Positions 14,954 through 22,092 of a DNA stretch of 22,115 bases are shown here, one piece after another; position 1 is the stretch's first letter, and the number at the start of each line of letters is the position of its first letter. The stretch is from Candidatus Methanophagaceae archaeon (GTDB lineage Archaea; Halobacteriota; Syntropharchaeia; Alkanophagales; Methanospirareceae): contig QENJ01000045.1 of the NCBI GenBank assembly GCA_013374505.1, positions 1-22,115 of the forward strand, read 5' to 3'. The notes beneath the pieces were generated by a model. The model was given only the letters and a program-made list of their open reading frames with translations. It had not been told where the DNA came from and made no database searches. A program made the translations under genes and the position numbers.

Positions 14954-15664
14954 ATGAACACGAATAAGATTGCTTTGTTGGCTATTGCGGTCGTAGCAAT
15001 CGGGATTTTCGCACTGCCTAGTACTGTGTCGCTGTTCTCTGGGCAGCACTCGTGGTATGGGCTGGACTCTAATGGGAGTCAGGTTCCGTGTATGAAGTGT
15101 CACGGTGACATAAACGATGAGATGAGAGATACAGACAACGGTGTGCATAGAAATCTTGCATCACCAGGATGTGACTGCCACCGGGTATCTGGAACGGGTG
15201 TTGCAGATGGTGATGGTATAGGGCTCGCCAATCCGGGTACTACATCTCACGCCGCAGAGACTATAGCATGTATGCTCTGTCATGAAAATAACACGCGGAC
15301 TGGTAACGCCACAAGTTATCCATTCGCAGGTGGGTTCAATACGACATTGGTTTACGATTTCACCGGTGCACCAACTACTCAATATAACTACTCCTGGGGC
15401 AGTGGCGATGGTGGTGGTGAATATGCTGCACATAACGACTTCATAAGAGAGGCGATAAAAGACGATCTGATGACTGACTCGAACGAAGCCTGTATCGCAT
15501 GCCACACAAGAATCGGTGTCAACATTACATGGACTAAGTCCACGGTGATGCACTTTGATGCTGGTGAGGACCACAATGGCACTTGGGAACTCACTAACTT
15601 CACAGCACACGGCACGAACGAGACGTTCTCAGCATACAAGAACAACTGGACAAACTCTTACTAA
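14954..15664 (+). CDS. Secreted tetraheme-type multiheme cytochrome c (module 1, gene 1)
   Basis: A 236-residue exported protein. Residues 1-30 form a signal or anchor segment (NKIALLAIAVVAIGIFAL), then GQHSWY. Heme motifs are CMKCH (46-50), CDCH (73-76, a Cys-x-Cys-His variant), CMLCH (106-110) and CIACH (180-184). At least seven further His residues (32, 65, 99, 160, 200, 207, 219) could serve as distal ligands, so bis-His hemes are likely. About nine N-x-S/T sequons occur and there is no C-terminal anchor. I start at ATG 14954, 11 nt after GGAGGTGA; the in-frame GTG at 14939 lies within that site. Paralogue of the gene at 17609; the last-heme region NEACIACHTRIGVNITWTK is shared by the cluster. 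Probable role: extracellular electron transfer, inferred from family and export. Confidence 0.88.
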   Translation: MNTNKIALLAIAVVAIGIFALPSTVSLFSGQHSWYGLDSNGSQVPCMKCHGDINDEMRDTDNGVHRNLASPGCDCHRVSGTGVADGDGIGLANPGTTSHAAETIACMLCHENNTRTGNATSYPFAGGFNTTLVYDFTGAPTTQYNYSWGSGDGGGEYAAHNDFIREAIKDDLMTDSNEACIACHTRIGVNITWTKSTVMHFDAGEDHNGTWELTNFTAHGTNETFSAYKNNWTNSY

Positions 15665-15672
15665 ATAATTAA

Positions 15673-15700
15673 CCCTGTTTCCTTTTTCAGGGGTTTTTTT
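15673..15700 (+). terminator. Hairpin plus T-tract between the two cytochrome genes of module 1
   Basis: CCCTG (15673-15677) and CAGGG (15688-15692) form a 5-bp stem followed by a run of seven T. The same structure occurs at the same place in module 2 (18331-18358). As no clear TATA box precedes the next gene, partial termination may lower its expression. Confidence 0.6.
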
Positions 15701-15745
15701 CCTTTATTTTTACACTTCAAGTGGAGCATAAGTAGAACAGGAAAA

Positions 15746-16495
15746 ATGAATAGCAATAGAATAGCATTGATGGCGGTTGCGGTAGTCGCAATAGGTATAT
15801 TCGCACTGCCGAGCACGGTCTCGCTCTTCAGCGGGCAGCATAGCTGGTATGACCTTGGTGAATTAGTGGATGGCGCATCTGGTGTAAATAACGTGCCATG
15901 CGAGAAGTGTCATGCTGATATAGCAGATGAGATGATGAGCGATGATAACGGTGTGCATAATGATTTAACCTGCGCTATGTGTCACAGAACACCTTTTACT
16001 AATTATACCTATGCAAGAGGTCACTATGAACGTGGGACGTTCGGCACTCAACCACCAAGACCTGGTGAAGAAGCGCATGCAGCGTCCGTAGTCGAGTGTA
16101 TGGATTGTCACGATGGTGCGGGTGATAAGGGTACGGATCATGAGTCGGATCGTGAATATGCGGCTAAGTGTTTAGACTGCCACCAAGGGGGATATAGCGT
16201 GGATTTCATCGCAGCAGGTGGTTTCGGGCTGACCCCGCAGTCCTATGACACTGGCACCAATGCAGCGCACAAGCAGTTCGTGCACGATTCGATTGACGAA
16301 ACGTTGATGGAAGGCGCGAACGAAGCATGTATCGCGTGCCACACGCGAGTAGGCGTGAACATCACATGGACAAAGAACGAGTATCTGGAGTTCGCGGCAA
16401 TTGATGACGGGACGGGTAACTGGACGATTCCTGGCTTCACAGCCAATGGCACAAACATAACGTACGTGAATTCGTCGAACTCCTGGACGTCGTGA
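15746..16495 (+). CDS. Secreted pentaheme cytochrome c (module 1, gene 2)
   Basis: A 249-residue paralogue with the same N-terminal hydrophobic segment and GQHSWYDL start. Five canonical heme motifs are CEKCH (52-56), CAMCH (76-80), CMDCH (118-122), CLDCH (142-146) and CIACH (195-199). His outside these motifs (32, 71, 93, 111, 132, 175, 180) is sufficient for bis-His ligation. The middle insert (about 81-150) with two hemes is what separates it from the tetraheme type. About six N-glycosylation sequons lie mostly in the C-terminal third. AGGAAAA precedes the ATG; no TATA box is evident, so transcription probably reads through from the first gene past the hairpin. Nearly identical to the gene at 18406. 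Confidence 0.9.
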   Translation: MNSNRIALMAVAVVAIGIFALPSTVSLFSGQHSWYDLGELVDGASGVNNVPCEKCHADIADEMMSDDNGVHNDLTCAMCHRTPFTNYTYARGHYERGTFGTQPPRPGEEAHAASVVECMDCHDGAGDKGTDHESDREYAAKCLDCHQGGYSVDFIAAGGFGLTPQSYDTGTNAAHKQFVHDSIDETLMEGANEACIACHTRVGVNITWTKNEYLEFAAIDDGTGNWTIPGFTANGTNITYVNSSNSWTS

Positions 16496-16549
16496 AATAA
16501 TTAACCGCCTTTTTTGATGATTTGAAAGCGCATAAGAGAAAAAAGGGAA

Positions 16550-16997
16550 ATGAGAAGCCAATAGAATAGTATTGCTGGCAGTTGCGGTAGTTGCAACCGG
16601 TATATTCGCACTGCCGAGCACGGTCTCGCTCTTTAGCGGGCAGCATAGCTGGTATGAGCTTTCCGCGCAAGGCAATAATGTGCCCTGCGAGAAGTGTCAT
16701 GCCGATATAGGTGATGAAATGGCTTCAACAGGTGCACACGCGAATATAAAGTGTGAAGGCTGCCACAACCTTCAATTTGTTCGTGACTCGATGGACGAAC
16801 CGTTAATGGAAGGCGCAAACGAAGCCGGTAGCGCATGCCACACGCGAATCGGAGTGAACATCACATGGACTAAGAACGAGTATCTGGAGTTCACAGTAAC
16901 TGAGGACTCCGAGGGTAACTGGACGATTGCCTGCTTCGCAGCAGGTGGCGAGAACGTGACGCAGGTAAACTCTTCAAATTCGTGGACGAACCCGTAG
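16550..16997 (+). pseudogene. Degenerate cytochrome c copy (module 1, third copy)
   Basis: A shortened paralogue. The natural ATG at 16550 is followed by one extra base (MRS, then a shift), so the conserved signal segment (VAVVATGIFALPSTVSLFSG) is out of frame; reading could restart only at a TTG near 16572. It keeps CEKCH and CEGCH, lacks the block carrying the two middle hemes, and the last motif EACIACHT has become EAGSACHT, losing its first Cys. The rest of the end (VNITWTKNEYLEF) is well preserved. At most two intact heme sites remain. The state suggests recent loss, although the absence of other stops allows a small diheme protein if the start indel is an error. Confidence 0.75.
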
Positions 16998-17058
16998 ATC
17001 AGACATCTTGTTTGTGATTGTTTAGTAAACCACAAGATTACACAGATTTTCACACAAC

Positions 17059-17088
17059 CTTTCTTTCCCAAAGAAAGTTTGTTTTTTG
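17059..17088 (+). terminator. Hairpin terminator after module 1
   Basis: CTTTCTTT (17059-17066) and AAAGAAAG (17070-17077) form a perfect 8-bp stem with a 3-nt loop, followed by TTTGTTTTTT. It lies about 60 nt after the last cytochrome copy on the same strand. Confidence 0.55.
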
Positions 17089-17522
17089 ATAAAACTTGTT
17101 TCTAAAGAGTTTTAGTGTTAATCTCGTAAAATCTCGTGCTTTTTACCCCTGCGATCGTTTTTCCCCCGGCAATAACGCGAAGCGAAGCGAAGCGAAGCGA
17201 AGAGAGGGAGAAAACCACTTCTTTTGACACTATTTCACACAAATATGTGAATTCGTAATTAAAGGCAGTAGTATTCACGAGTAGATAAACCACCGGAAAT
17301 ATGGAATATACTTCAATATTATTTGCTAATAGCTTCAAAAAAAGTTTCAATATAGTGTATTGCGAATAAGGAACCGCTATAAACATTCATTTATGTATGA
17401 ATGCTCTATATTTACTTTGGATTTGGGTTTGAGCTGATGAATAGCTTTTTATAGCATTAATAGACTATAGAATCATATAGAAGAAGTACCCTAATAGGGC
17501 TACCATTTCTGGTATAAAAAAA
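17089..17522. other. Intergenic spacer between cytochrome modules
   Basis: No gene is recognisable. The spacer contains the GCGAA tandem repeat (17177-17201) and an inverted repeat CATTCAT/ATGAATG (17384-17390 and 17397-17403) with a 6-nt spacer. The rest is AT-rich with no conserved frame. Confidence 0.45.
17177..17201. repeat. Pentanucleotide tandem repeat GCGAA x5
   Basis: Five perfect copies of GCGAA stand in non-coding DNA, followed by GAGAGGGAG. The unit is not a multiple of three and lies in no reading frame. Copy number could vary between strains. Confidence 0.85.
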
Positions 17523-17548
17523 GCGAAAGGTTTTTATATACCTTCGCG
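17523..17548 (+). promoter_or_regulatory. BRE/TATA promoter of module 2 set inside an inverted repeat
   Basis: GCGAAAGG (BRE-like) precedes TTTTTATATA; a transcription start near 17560 gives a leader of about 50 nt with GGGGGTGA before the ATG. The flanks GCGAAAGGT (17523-17531) and ACCTTCGC (17540-17547) are inverted repeats with one bulged base around the TATA core, so a factor binding here would directly compete with TBP. Confidence 0.55.
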
Positions 17549-17608
17549 CTTAATGTATAATTGTAGAACAAGCAAAACAAAGAATTTAGGGGGTGAGACG
17601 GAAAAAAG

Positions 17609-18322
17609 ATGAACACAAATAAGATAGCTTTGTTGGCTATAGCAGTAGTAGCAATCGGGATTTTTGCACTGCCGAGTACGGTCTCGCTGTTCTCTGGGCA
17701 GCACTCGTGGTATGACCTGAACGATGAAGGAAGTCAGGTTCCCTGTATGAAGTGTCACGGCGATATAGACGATGAGATGATGGATCCCCTCAACGGCGTG
17801 CATAGAACTCTTGCATCACCGACCTGTGACTGCCACAGGGTGAATGCTACTGCGACACGAATAGGGACAGGCGTTGCAATTGGTGGACTTAAAAATGGCA
17901 CATTAGAACCAGGTACTACATCTCACGCTGCAGAAACCATAGCATGTATGGTCTGCCATGAGGAGAATACAGGGTACCCGTTCGCAGGAGGATTCAATCA
18001 GACAAAGGTTTACGACGGTACAGGCGTAGATGATGATGAAAGGTATTATTACAACCACACCGATGGTAGCGGAGGAGAGATGGCAGCACATAACGACTTC
18101 ATAAGAGAGGCGATAAAAGACGATCTGATGACCGACTCGAATGAAGCCTGTATCGCATGTCACACAAGAATCGGTGTCAACATCACATGGACTAAGTCTA
18201 CAACGATGCACTTTGATGCAAGTGAATACCACAATGGCACTTGGCTACTCACTAACTTCACAGCACACGGCACGAACGAGACGTTCTCATCATACCAGAA
18301 CAACTGGACAAACTCTTACTAA
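17609..18322 (+). CDS. Secreted tetraheme-type multiheme cytochrome c (module 2, gene 1)
   Basis: A 237-residue paralogue of the protein at 14954, identical over almost all of the first 35 residues. Heme motifs are CMKCH (46-50), CDCH (73-76, again Cys-x-Cys-His), CMVCH (113-117) and CIACH (181-185). Differences concentrate in the segment between the second and third motifs and in 130-155, where a Tyr/Asp-rich stretch (DDDERYYYNH) replaces the Gly/Ser-rich one. The C-terminal third is nearly identical, with repeated N-x-T sequons. GGGGGTGA ends 12 nt before the ATG. Retention of the odd second motif in both copies argues that it is functional rather than a mutation. Role as for its paralogue. 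Confidence 0.9.
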   Translation: MNTNKIALLAIAVVAIGIFALPSTVSLFSGQHSWYDLNDEGSQVPCMKCHGDIDDEMMDPLNGVHRTLASPTCDCHRVNATATRIGTGVAIGGLKNGTLEPGTTSHAAETIACMVCHEENTGYPFAGGFNQTKVYDGTGVDDDERYYYNHTDGSGGEMAAHNDFIREAIKDDLMTDSNEACIACHTRIGVNITWTKSTTMHFDASEYHNGTWLLTNFTAHGTNETFSSYQNNWTNSY

Positions 18323-18330
18323 ATAATTAA

Positions 18331-18358
18331 CCCTGTTTTCTTTTTTAGGGTTTTTTTT
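18331..18358 (+). terminator. Hairpin plus T-tract between the two cytochrome genes of module 2
   Basis: CCCT and AGGG form a 4-bp stem around a pyrimidine loop, followed by eight T. Sequence and position match 15673-15700, including the shared AATAATTAACCCTG directly after the stop codon. Confidence 0.55.
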
Positions 18359-18405
18359 CTTTATTTTCGTTTAACGCTGTTAGCAGAGCACAGGTAAGGA
18401 AACAT

Positions 18406-19161
18406 ATGAAAAGCCAAAAGATAGTATTGATGGCGGTTGCGGTAATCGCAATAGGTATATTCGCACTGCCGAGCACTGTCTCGCTCTTCAGCGGGCAGCA
18501 TAGCTGGTATGACCTTGGTGAATTAGTGGATGGTGCCTCAGGTAGAAATAATGTGCCGTGCGAGAAGTGTCATGCTGATATAGCAGATGAGATGATAAGT
18601 GGCGAGAATGGTGTGCATCGCAATTTGACCTGTGCTATGTGCCACAGAACACCTTTTACTAATTATACCTATGCAAGAGGTCACTATGAACGTGGGACGT
18701 TATTAGGCACTCAACCACCAAGACCGGGCCAAGAAGCGCATGCAGCATCCGTAGTCGAGTGCATGGATTGTCACGATGGTGCGGGTGATAAGGGTACGGG
18801 TCATGAGTTGGATCGTGAATATGCGGCTAAGTGTTTAGACTGCCACCAAGGGGGATATAGCGTGGATTTCATCGCAGCAGGTGGTTTTAATCTGACCCCG
18901 CAGTCATATGATACTGGCACAAAGGCAGCACACAAGCAGTTCGTGCTCGATGCGATAAACGAAACGTTGATGGAAGGTGCGAACGAAGCATGTATCGCAT
19001 GTCACACGCGAGTAGGTGTGAACATCACATGGACAAAGAACGAGTATCTTGAGTTCACGGCAATTGAGGACGGGACGGGTAACTGGACGATTCCTGGCTT
19101 CACAGCCAATGGCACAAACATAACGTACGTGAATTCGTCGAATGAGTGGACGAATCCGTAG
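18406..19161 (+). CDS. Secreted pentaheme cytochrome c (module 2, gene 2)
   Basis: A 251-residue protein, close to identical to the one at 15746. Heme motifs are CEKCH (52-56), CAMCH (76-80), CMDCH (119-123), CLDCH (143-147) and CIACH (196-200). The N-terminus MKSQKIVLMAVAVIAIGIFA is followed by the shared GQHSWYDL. The start differs from the module 1 copy (MNSNRIAL) and resembles the reconstructed start of the degenerate copy at 16550. AGGTAAGGA precedes the ATG. It ends in NEWTNP, as does the degenerate copy (SWTNP), while the module 1 pentaheme protein ends SWTS; copies have therefore exchanged or retained segments in a mosaic way. Expected bis-His hemes and export as for its paralogues. 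Confidence 0.9.
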   Translation: MKSQKIVLMAVAVIAIGIFALPSTVSLFSGQHSWYDLGELVDGASGRNNVPCEKCHADIADEMISGENGVHRNLTCAMCHRTPFTNYTYARGHYERGTLLGTQPPRPGQEAHAASVVECMDCHDGAGDKGTGHELDREYAAKCLDCHQGGYSVDFIAAGGFNLTPQSYDTGTKAAHKQFVLDAINETLMEGANEACIACHTRVGVNITWTKNEYLEFTAIEDGTGNWTIPGFTANGTNITYVNSSNEWTNP

Positions 19162-19284
19162 TTAAAGTGTATTCTCTTTTTGAGAACGTATCTTCTTAAG
19201 AAAATAAATCTTTATTAGCGAAGCAGATAAAATTTTAAAAAGCAGAAAAACATAAATTGTCTTAAGGCGAAGATTCATTATTAG

Positions 19285-19643
19285 ATGATAAAGATGGATG
19301 ACATGAAGGAAGTTTACGATGGGATAAAGAAATTAATAACGATTACTGAGAGGATAGAAGGTCATACGAAAGATATAGCGGAGATAAAAGGAGAGGTAAC
19401 AGCGATAAAGGAGCACGTAACGGAGAATACACGGGACATCGCGGAGATAAAAGTAAATGTAGGAGGAATAGAGCGACAGTTGGACTCGATGGGACCGCGG
19501 TTGGATTCTTTAGACACTGCCAAAAGGTGATAAGCGTTGACATCCACGCGATAAAGGATAAACTGGAAGTGAAAGGAGAGATATACGCATTAAAGGTGCG
19601 TTCAAGCTCGGTGGAAGCTGCGATAGGTACTGTTAAGGCTTGA
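19285..19643 (+). pseudogene. Coiled-coil protein with a frameshift
   Basis: The first frame (19285-19530) gives 81 residues with repeated units (HTKDIAEIKGEV, NTRDIAEIKVNV) and a heptad pattern of Ile/Leu/Val, a long coiled coil. It stops after LDSLDTAKR. A +1 shift near 19521-19526 opens a frame that continues in the same style (KVISVDIHAIKDKLEVKGEI) to a stop at 19641-19643. The original product was therefore about 118 residues. The function is unknown; such proteins are common in archaeal accessory regions. It follows the cytochromes by 123 bp and is probably unrelated to them. The 81-residue product could still be made. Confidence 0.55.
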
Positions 19644-19787
19644 AAAACAGGTGTATTCGCTTTGTTACTATGATGATTGGTGCGTCAAACATACTTTATT
19701 TTTTTGGTAACACTTTTCATTCTAAGAACGGGTTTTTATAGTCAGAAGATTTTTTAGTACATAAACTCTACTTATTTTGGCGTAAAT

Positions 19788-20024
19788 ATGTCGGAAACAA
19801 GAATAGATGCGAAAGGTGGGATTGTAATCCCACGGTATATTCGTGAAAAATTAGGAATTAAAGAAGGAATGCTCGTATTAATAGAAGAAAGAGAAGATGG
19901 AGTGCTATTAAGACCTAAAAGGGGGAAGAAGAGAAAAATAGAAGATTTTTTTGGTCTACACGTGGAGAGAACAGGAGAACCGGAATGGGCACTGCCAAAA
20001 GAGATAAAGAGTATCTGGGAATAG
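19788..20024 (+). CDS. AbrB-family antitoxin (VapB-like)
   Basis: A 78-residue protein. The N-terminal AbrB/MazE swapped-hairpin domain is clear: ETRIDAKGGIVIPRYIREKL, then GIKEGMLVLIEEREDGVLLRP. It is followed by a basic KRGKKRK linker and an acidic/aromatic tail (IEDFFGLHVER to LPKEIKSIWE) that normally wraps the toxin. A TATA-like GGTTTTTATA lies about 50 nt upstream (19731-19740). The PIN toxin gene overlaps its 3' end by 40 nt, but that gene is frameshifted. Confidence 0.85.
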   Translation: MSETRIDAKGGIVIPRYIREKLGIKEGMLVLIEEREDGVLLRPKRGKKRKIEDFFGLHVERTGEPEWALPKEIKSIWE

Positions 20025-20440
20025 ATACAAATGTATTAGTTGCTTTCCTGGATAAGGAACATCCCGACAACTCGAAGACAGTAATATATTAGCTGAACAC
20101 CGCTATAATGCGGTAAATCCCACTATTATTCATGAAGCTTACCACACATTGGTTTATAAGCACAAATGGAAGCGTGAGGACGCTAAGAATACTCTCAGCG
20201 AGTACATAGATTTGGATACAACACCATTACATGGATCAAACGAGAGAGATTACAAAGTTAGGATTAGAGATAGGAGCGAGTTATGGATTGGGTGGTAGAG
20301 ATTCTCTGATACTGGCAAACTTCCTCTTTAATTCGATAGAAAGAATGATAACTTTTGATAGGGAGTTATTAGATGTTATGGCGATTTTGATAGAGGGGAA
20401 GAGATTAGTGATAGAGCCGCCTATAGATGACTACCGATAA
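19985..20440 (+). pseudogene. VapC-like PIN toxin, two frameshifts
   Basis: The first part reads EYLGIDTNVLVAFLDKEHPD (first acidic motif with Asp), then stops near 20090. A second frame gives AVNPTIIHEAYHTLVYKHKW (second acidic motif Glu) and stops near 20260. A third frame gives TREITKLGLEIGASYGLGGR, then DSLILANFLFNSIERMITFD with the late Asp residues, and ends at 20440. All four acidic positions of a PIN ribonuclease can be found, but not in one frame. The start overlaps the antitoxin gene. Confidence 0.8.
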
Positions 20441-20534
20441 AAGATGGATGGCCTGAAGGTTAAAGACCGGATTGAAAAAGAAAAAGTGTTGTGACAATCT
20501 CGTGGTTTTCACCTCGGCTATACAAATATAGCTT

Positions 20535-20542
20535 TTATATCA
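20535..20542 (+). promoter_or_regulatory. TATA box of fni
   Basis: TTTATATC lies about 48 nt before the ATG at 20587; a start near 20565 gives a leader of about 20 nt. Confidence 0.5.
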
Positions 20543-20586
20543 TTGCGAACAAATAAAATATCGGCAGATATAGAATTGTTGATAGG

Positions 20587-21693
20587 ATGACAAAAATAAA
20601 CCAGACCTCGAGAAGGAAGATAGAGCAACTCAGGATTTGTGCTGAGAAAGAAGTGGAAGCCGGAGATAGTTGTTTTTCCGACCTCAAGCTTGTTCACGTT
20701 GCGTTACCGGAGATAGATAAAGACGAGATAGATTTGAAGACTGAGTTTTTCGGCTGCACCCTCAACAGCCCCATAATGATTGCTTCGATGACCGGTGGGC
20801 ATCCCAATACGAAACGGATAAATGAAGTGCTTGCAACAGCAGCGGAAACGCTTGGCGTTGGTATCGGTGTGGGTTCTCAACGTGCGGCGTTGGAAGGCAC
20901 CGCGCAAGAGGACTCTTTCCGTGTGGTTCGTGACGTTGCACCCAATACGTTCATCTATGCGAACTTAGGCGCACCGCAATTAAACGAATATGGTATAGAC
21001 GGAGTTGAACGTGTTATAGAGATGATAGATGCCGATGCTGTTGCTATACACCTGAACTTCTTACAGGAAGCTATTCAGCCTGAAGGCAACGTGGATGCTC
21101 GCGGTTGCTTAGCTTCGATAACCGCGGTATGTAAAGCAATAAAGAAGCCGGTGATCGTAAAGGAAACGGGTGCTGGGATTAGTCACGGGGTTGCGAAGCA
21201 GTTACACGCAGCAGGAGTATCGGCAATAGATGTAGGTGGCTTAGGCGGCACGAGTTTAGCTGCTGCTGAGATATACCGTGCGAGTGCAGAAGGCGATGAA
21301 TTATGTGAGCATTTAGGTCACCTTTTTGGCTGGGACTGGGGCATCACAACAGTGGAAAGCATAGTGGAATGCAGTGTGCTGCCGCTACCGGTAATCGCGA
21401 CAGGAGGCATAAGAACCGGTATTGACGTTGCAAAAAGTATGGCTGTAGGCGCGGATATATGCAGTGCCGCTTTGCCGTTTCTGATGCCCATAATGGATGA
21501 CGAAAAAGTAAACGCAGATAAAGTAATCGCGAAGATGAACGAGCTGTGCGAGGAGTTAAAGGTTGCAATGTTCTTAACCGGCTGTAAAGCCACGCACGAA
21601 CTGAAGGATGCGGAAGTGGTTGTAACAGGCGATACAAGGGCGATAATGGAACAGAGAGGGTTTCTTGCACGTGTGAATAAGGCTAAAAGATGA
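20587..21693 (+). CDS. fni: Type 2 isopentenyl-diphosphate delta-isomerase
   Basis: A 368-residue FMN- and NAD(P)H-dependent enzyme that interconverts isopentenyl and dimethylallyl diphosphate, needed for archaeal isoprenoid lipids. Motifs follow the family order: SRRKIEQLRIC (8-18), IMIASMTGGHP (about 63-73), GVGIGVGSQRAAL (about 90-102, FMN contact), HLNFLQEAIQPEGN (catalytic Gln region), KETGAGIS, DVGGLGGTS and ATGGIRTG (phosphate and flavin binding). The length is normal. It stands alone between toxin-antitoxin debris and rnpB; mevalonate pathway genes, often nearby, are not in the window. Confidence 0.94.
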   Translation: MTKINQTSRRKIEQLRICAEKEVEAGDSCFSDLKLVHVALPEIDKDEIDLKTEFFGCTLNSPIMIASMTGGHPNTKRINEVLATAAETLGVGIGVGSQRAALEGTAQEDSFRVVRDVAPNTFIYANLGAPQLNEYGIDGVERVIEMIDADAVAIHLNFLQEAIQPEGNVDARGCLASITAVCKAIKKPVIVKETGAGISHGVAKQLHAAGVSAIDVGGLGGTSLAAAEIYRASAEGDELCEHLGHLFGWDWGITTVESIVECSVLPLPVIATGGIRTGIDVAKSMAVGADICSAALPFLMPIMDDEKVNADKVIAKMNELCEELKVAMFLTGCKATHELKDAEVVVTGDTRAIMEQRGFLARVNKAKR

Positions 21694-21790
21694 ACTAAGG
21701 CGTTACTGAAGAATACAAGTGCAGTAGGTGCTAAATACGAGTGTAGAATTTACACAACAGGATATTTGAGCAATTACAAACTACACAAAC

Positions 21791-22092
21791 GGGGAGTGAG
21801 GAGAATAAGCCCCCTTCTGTTTCAGCAGTATTTATCTATGCGTCTCTCAGGACTTGCACCCACGAGGTTGCTCGTTCCATCCGTAGCTATATGACCTCAT
21901 CCTCACGGAATCATCGCTTTAACATAGTACGGTACCGTTTCTATACCAGTGCCAAGACTCTCGCCTTATGCCCTCGCGGCATTCGTGTTTTTGTGGTGGG
22001 GGGACTTTCCTCAGCCAACCCTTTTCCGCTTATTGCTCGTAACAAGCATTCACGAAAAAGAGTCTACCGGCAACTGCTCTTCCTCTCTCCCC
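21791..22092 (-). ncRNA. rnpB: RNase P RNA, archaeal type
   Basis: The minus-strand RNA carries the universal RNase P core. CR-I is GCTGAGGAAAGTCC (GAGGAAAGTCC at 22012-22002). The AGAAACGGTACCG (CR-II-like) and GGATGGAACGAGCAACC blocks follow. CR-V is ACAGAAGGGGGCTTAT (21820-21805). The ends pair as helix P1: GGGGAGAGAGGA (22092-22081) with TCCTCACTCCCC (21802-21791), 11 of 12 pairs with one A-A mismatch, which sets the boundaries at about 302 nt. The product cleaves tRNA 5' leaders with protein partners. The promoter lies at or beyond the window edge. It is convergent with fni, with about 97 nt between the two genes. Confidence 0.93.

Noticed and set aside
17177..17201. Possible CRISPR-like array
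   Set aside because: The unit is 5 bp with no spacers; it is a simple tandem repeat. No CRISPR array was seen in the window.
20444..20494. A 16-codon ORF starting MDGLKVKDR, similar in its first bases to the start of the coiled-coil gene at 19285
   Set aside because: Too short and without further similarity; at most a fragment.
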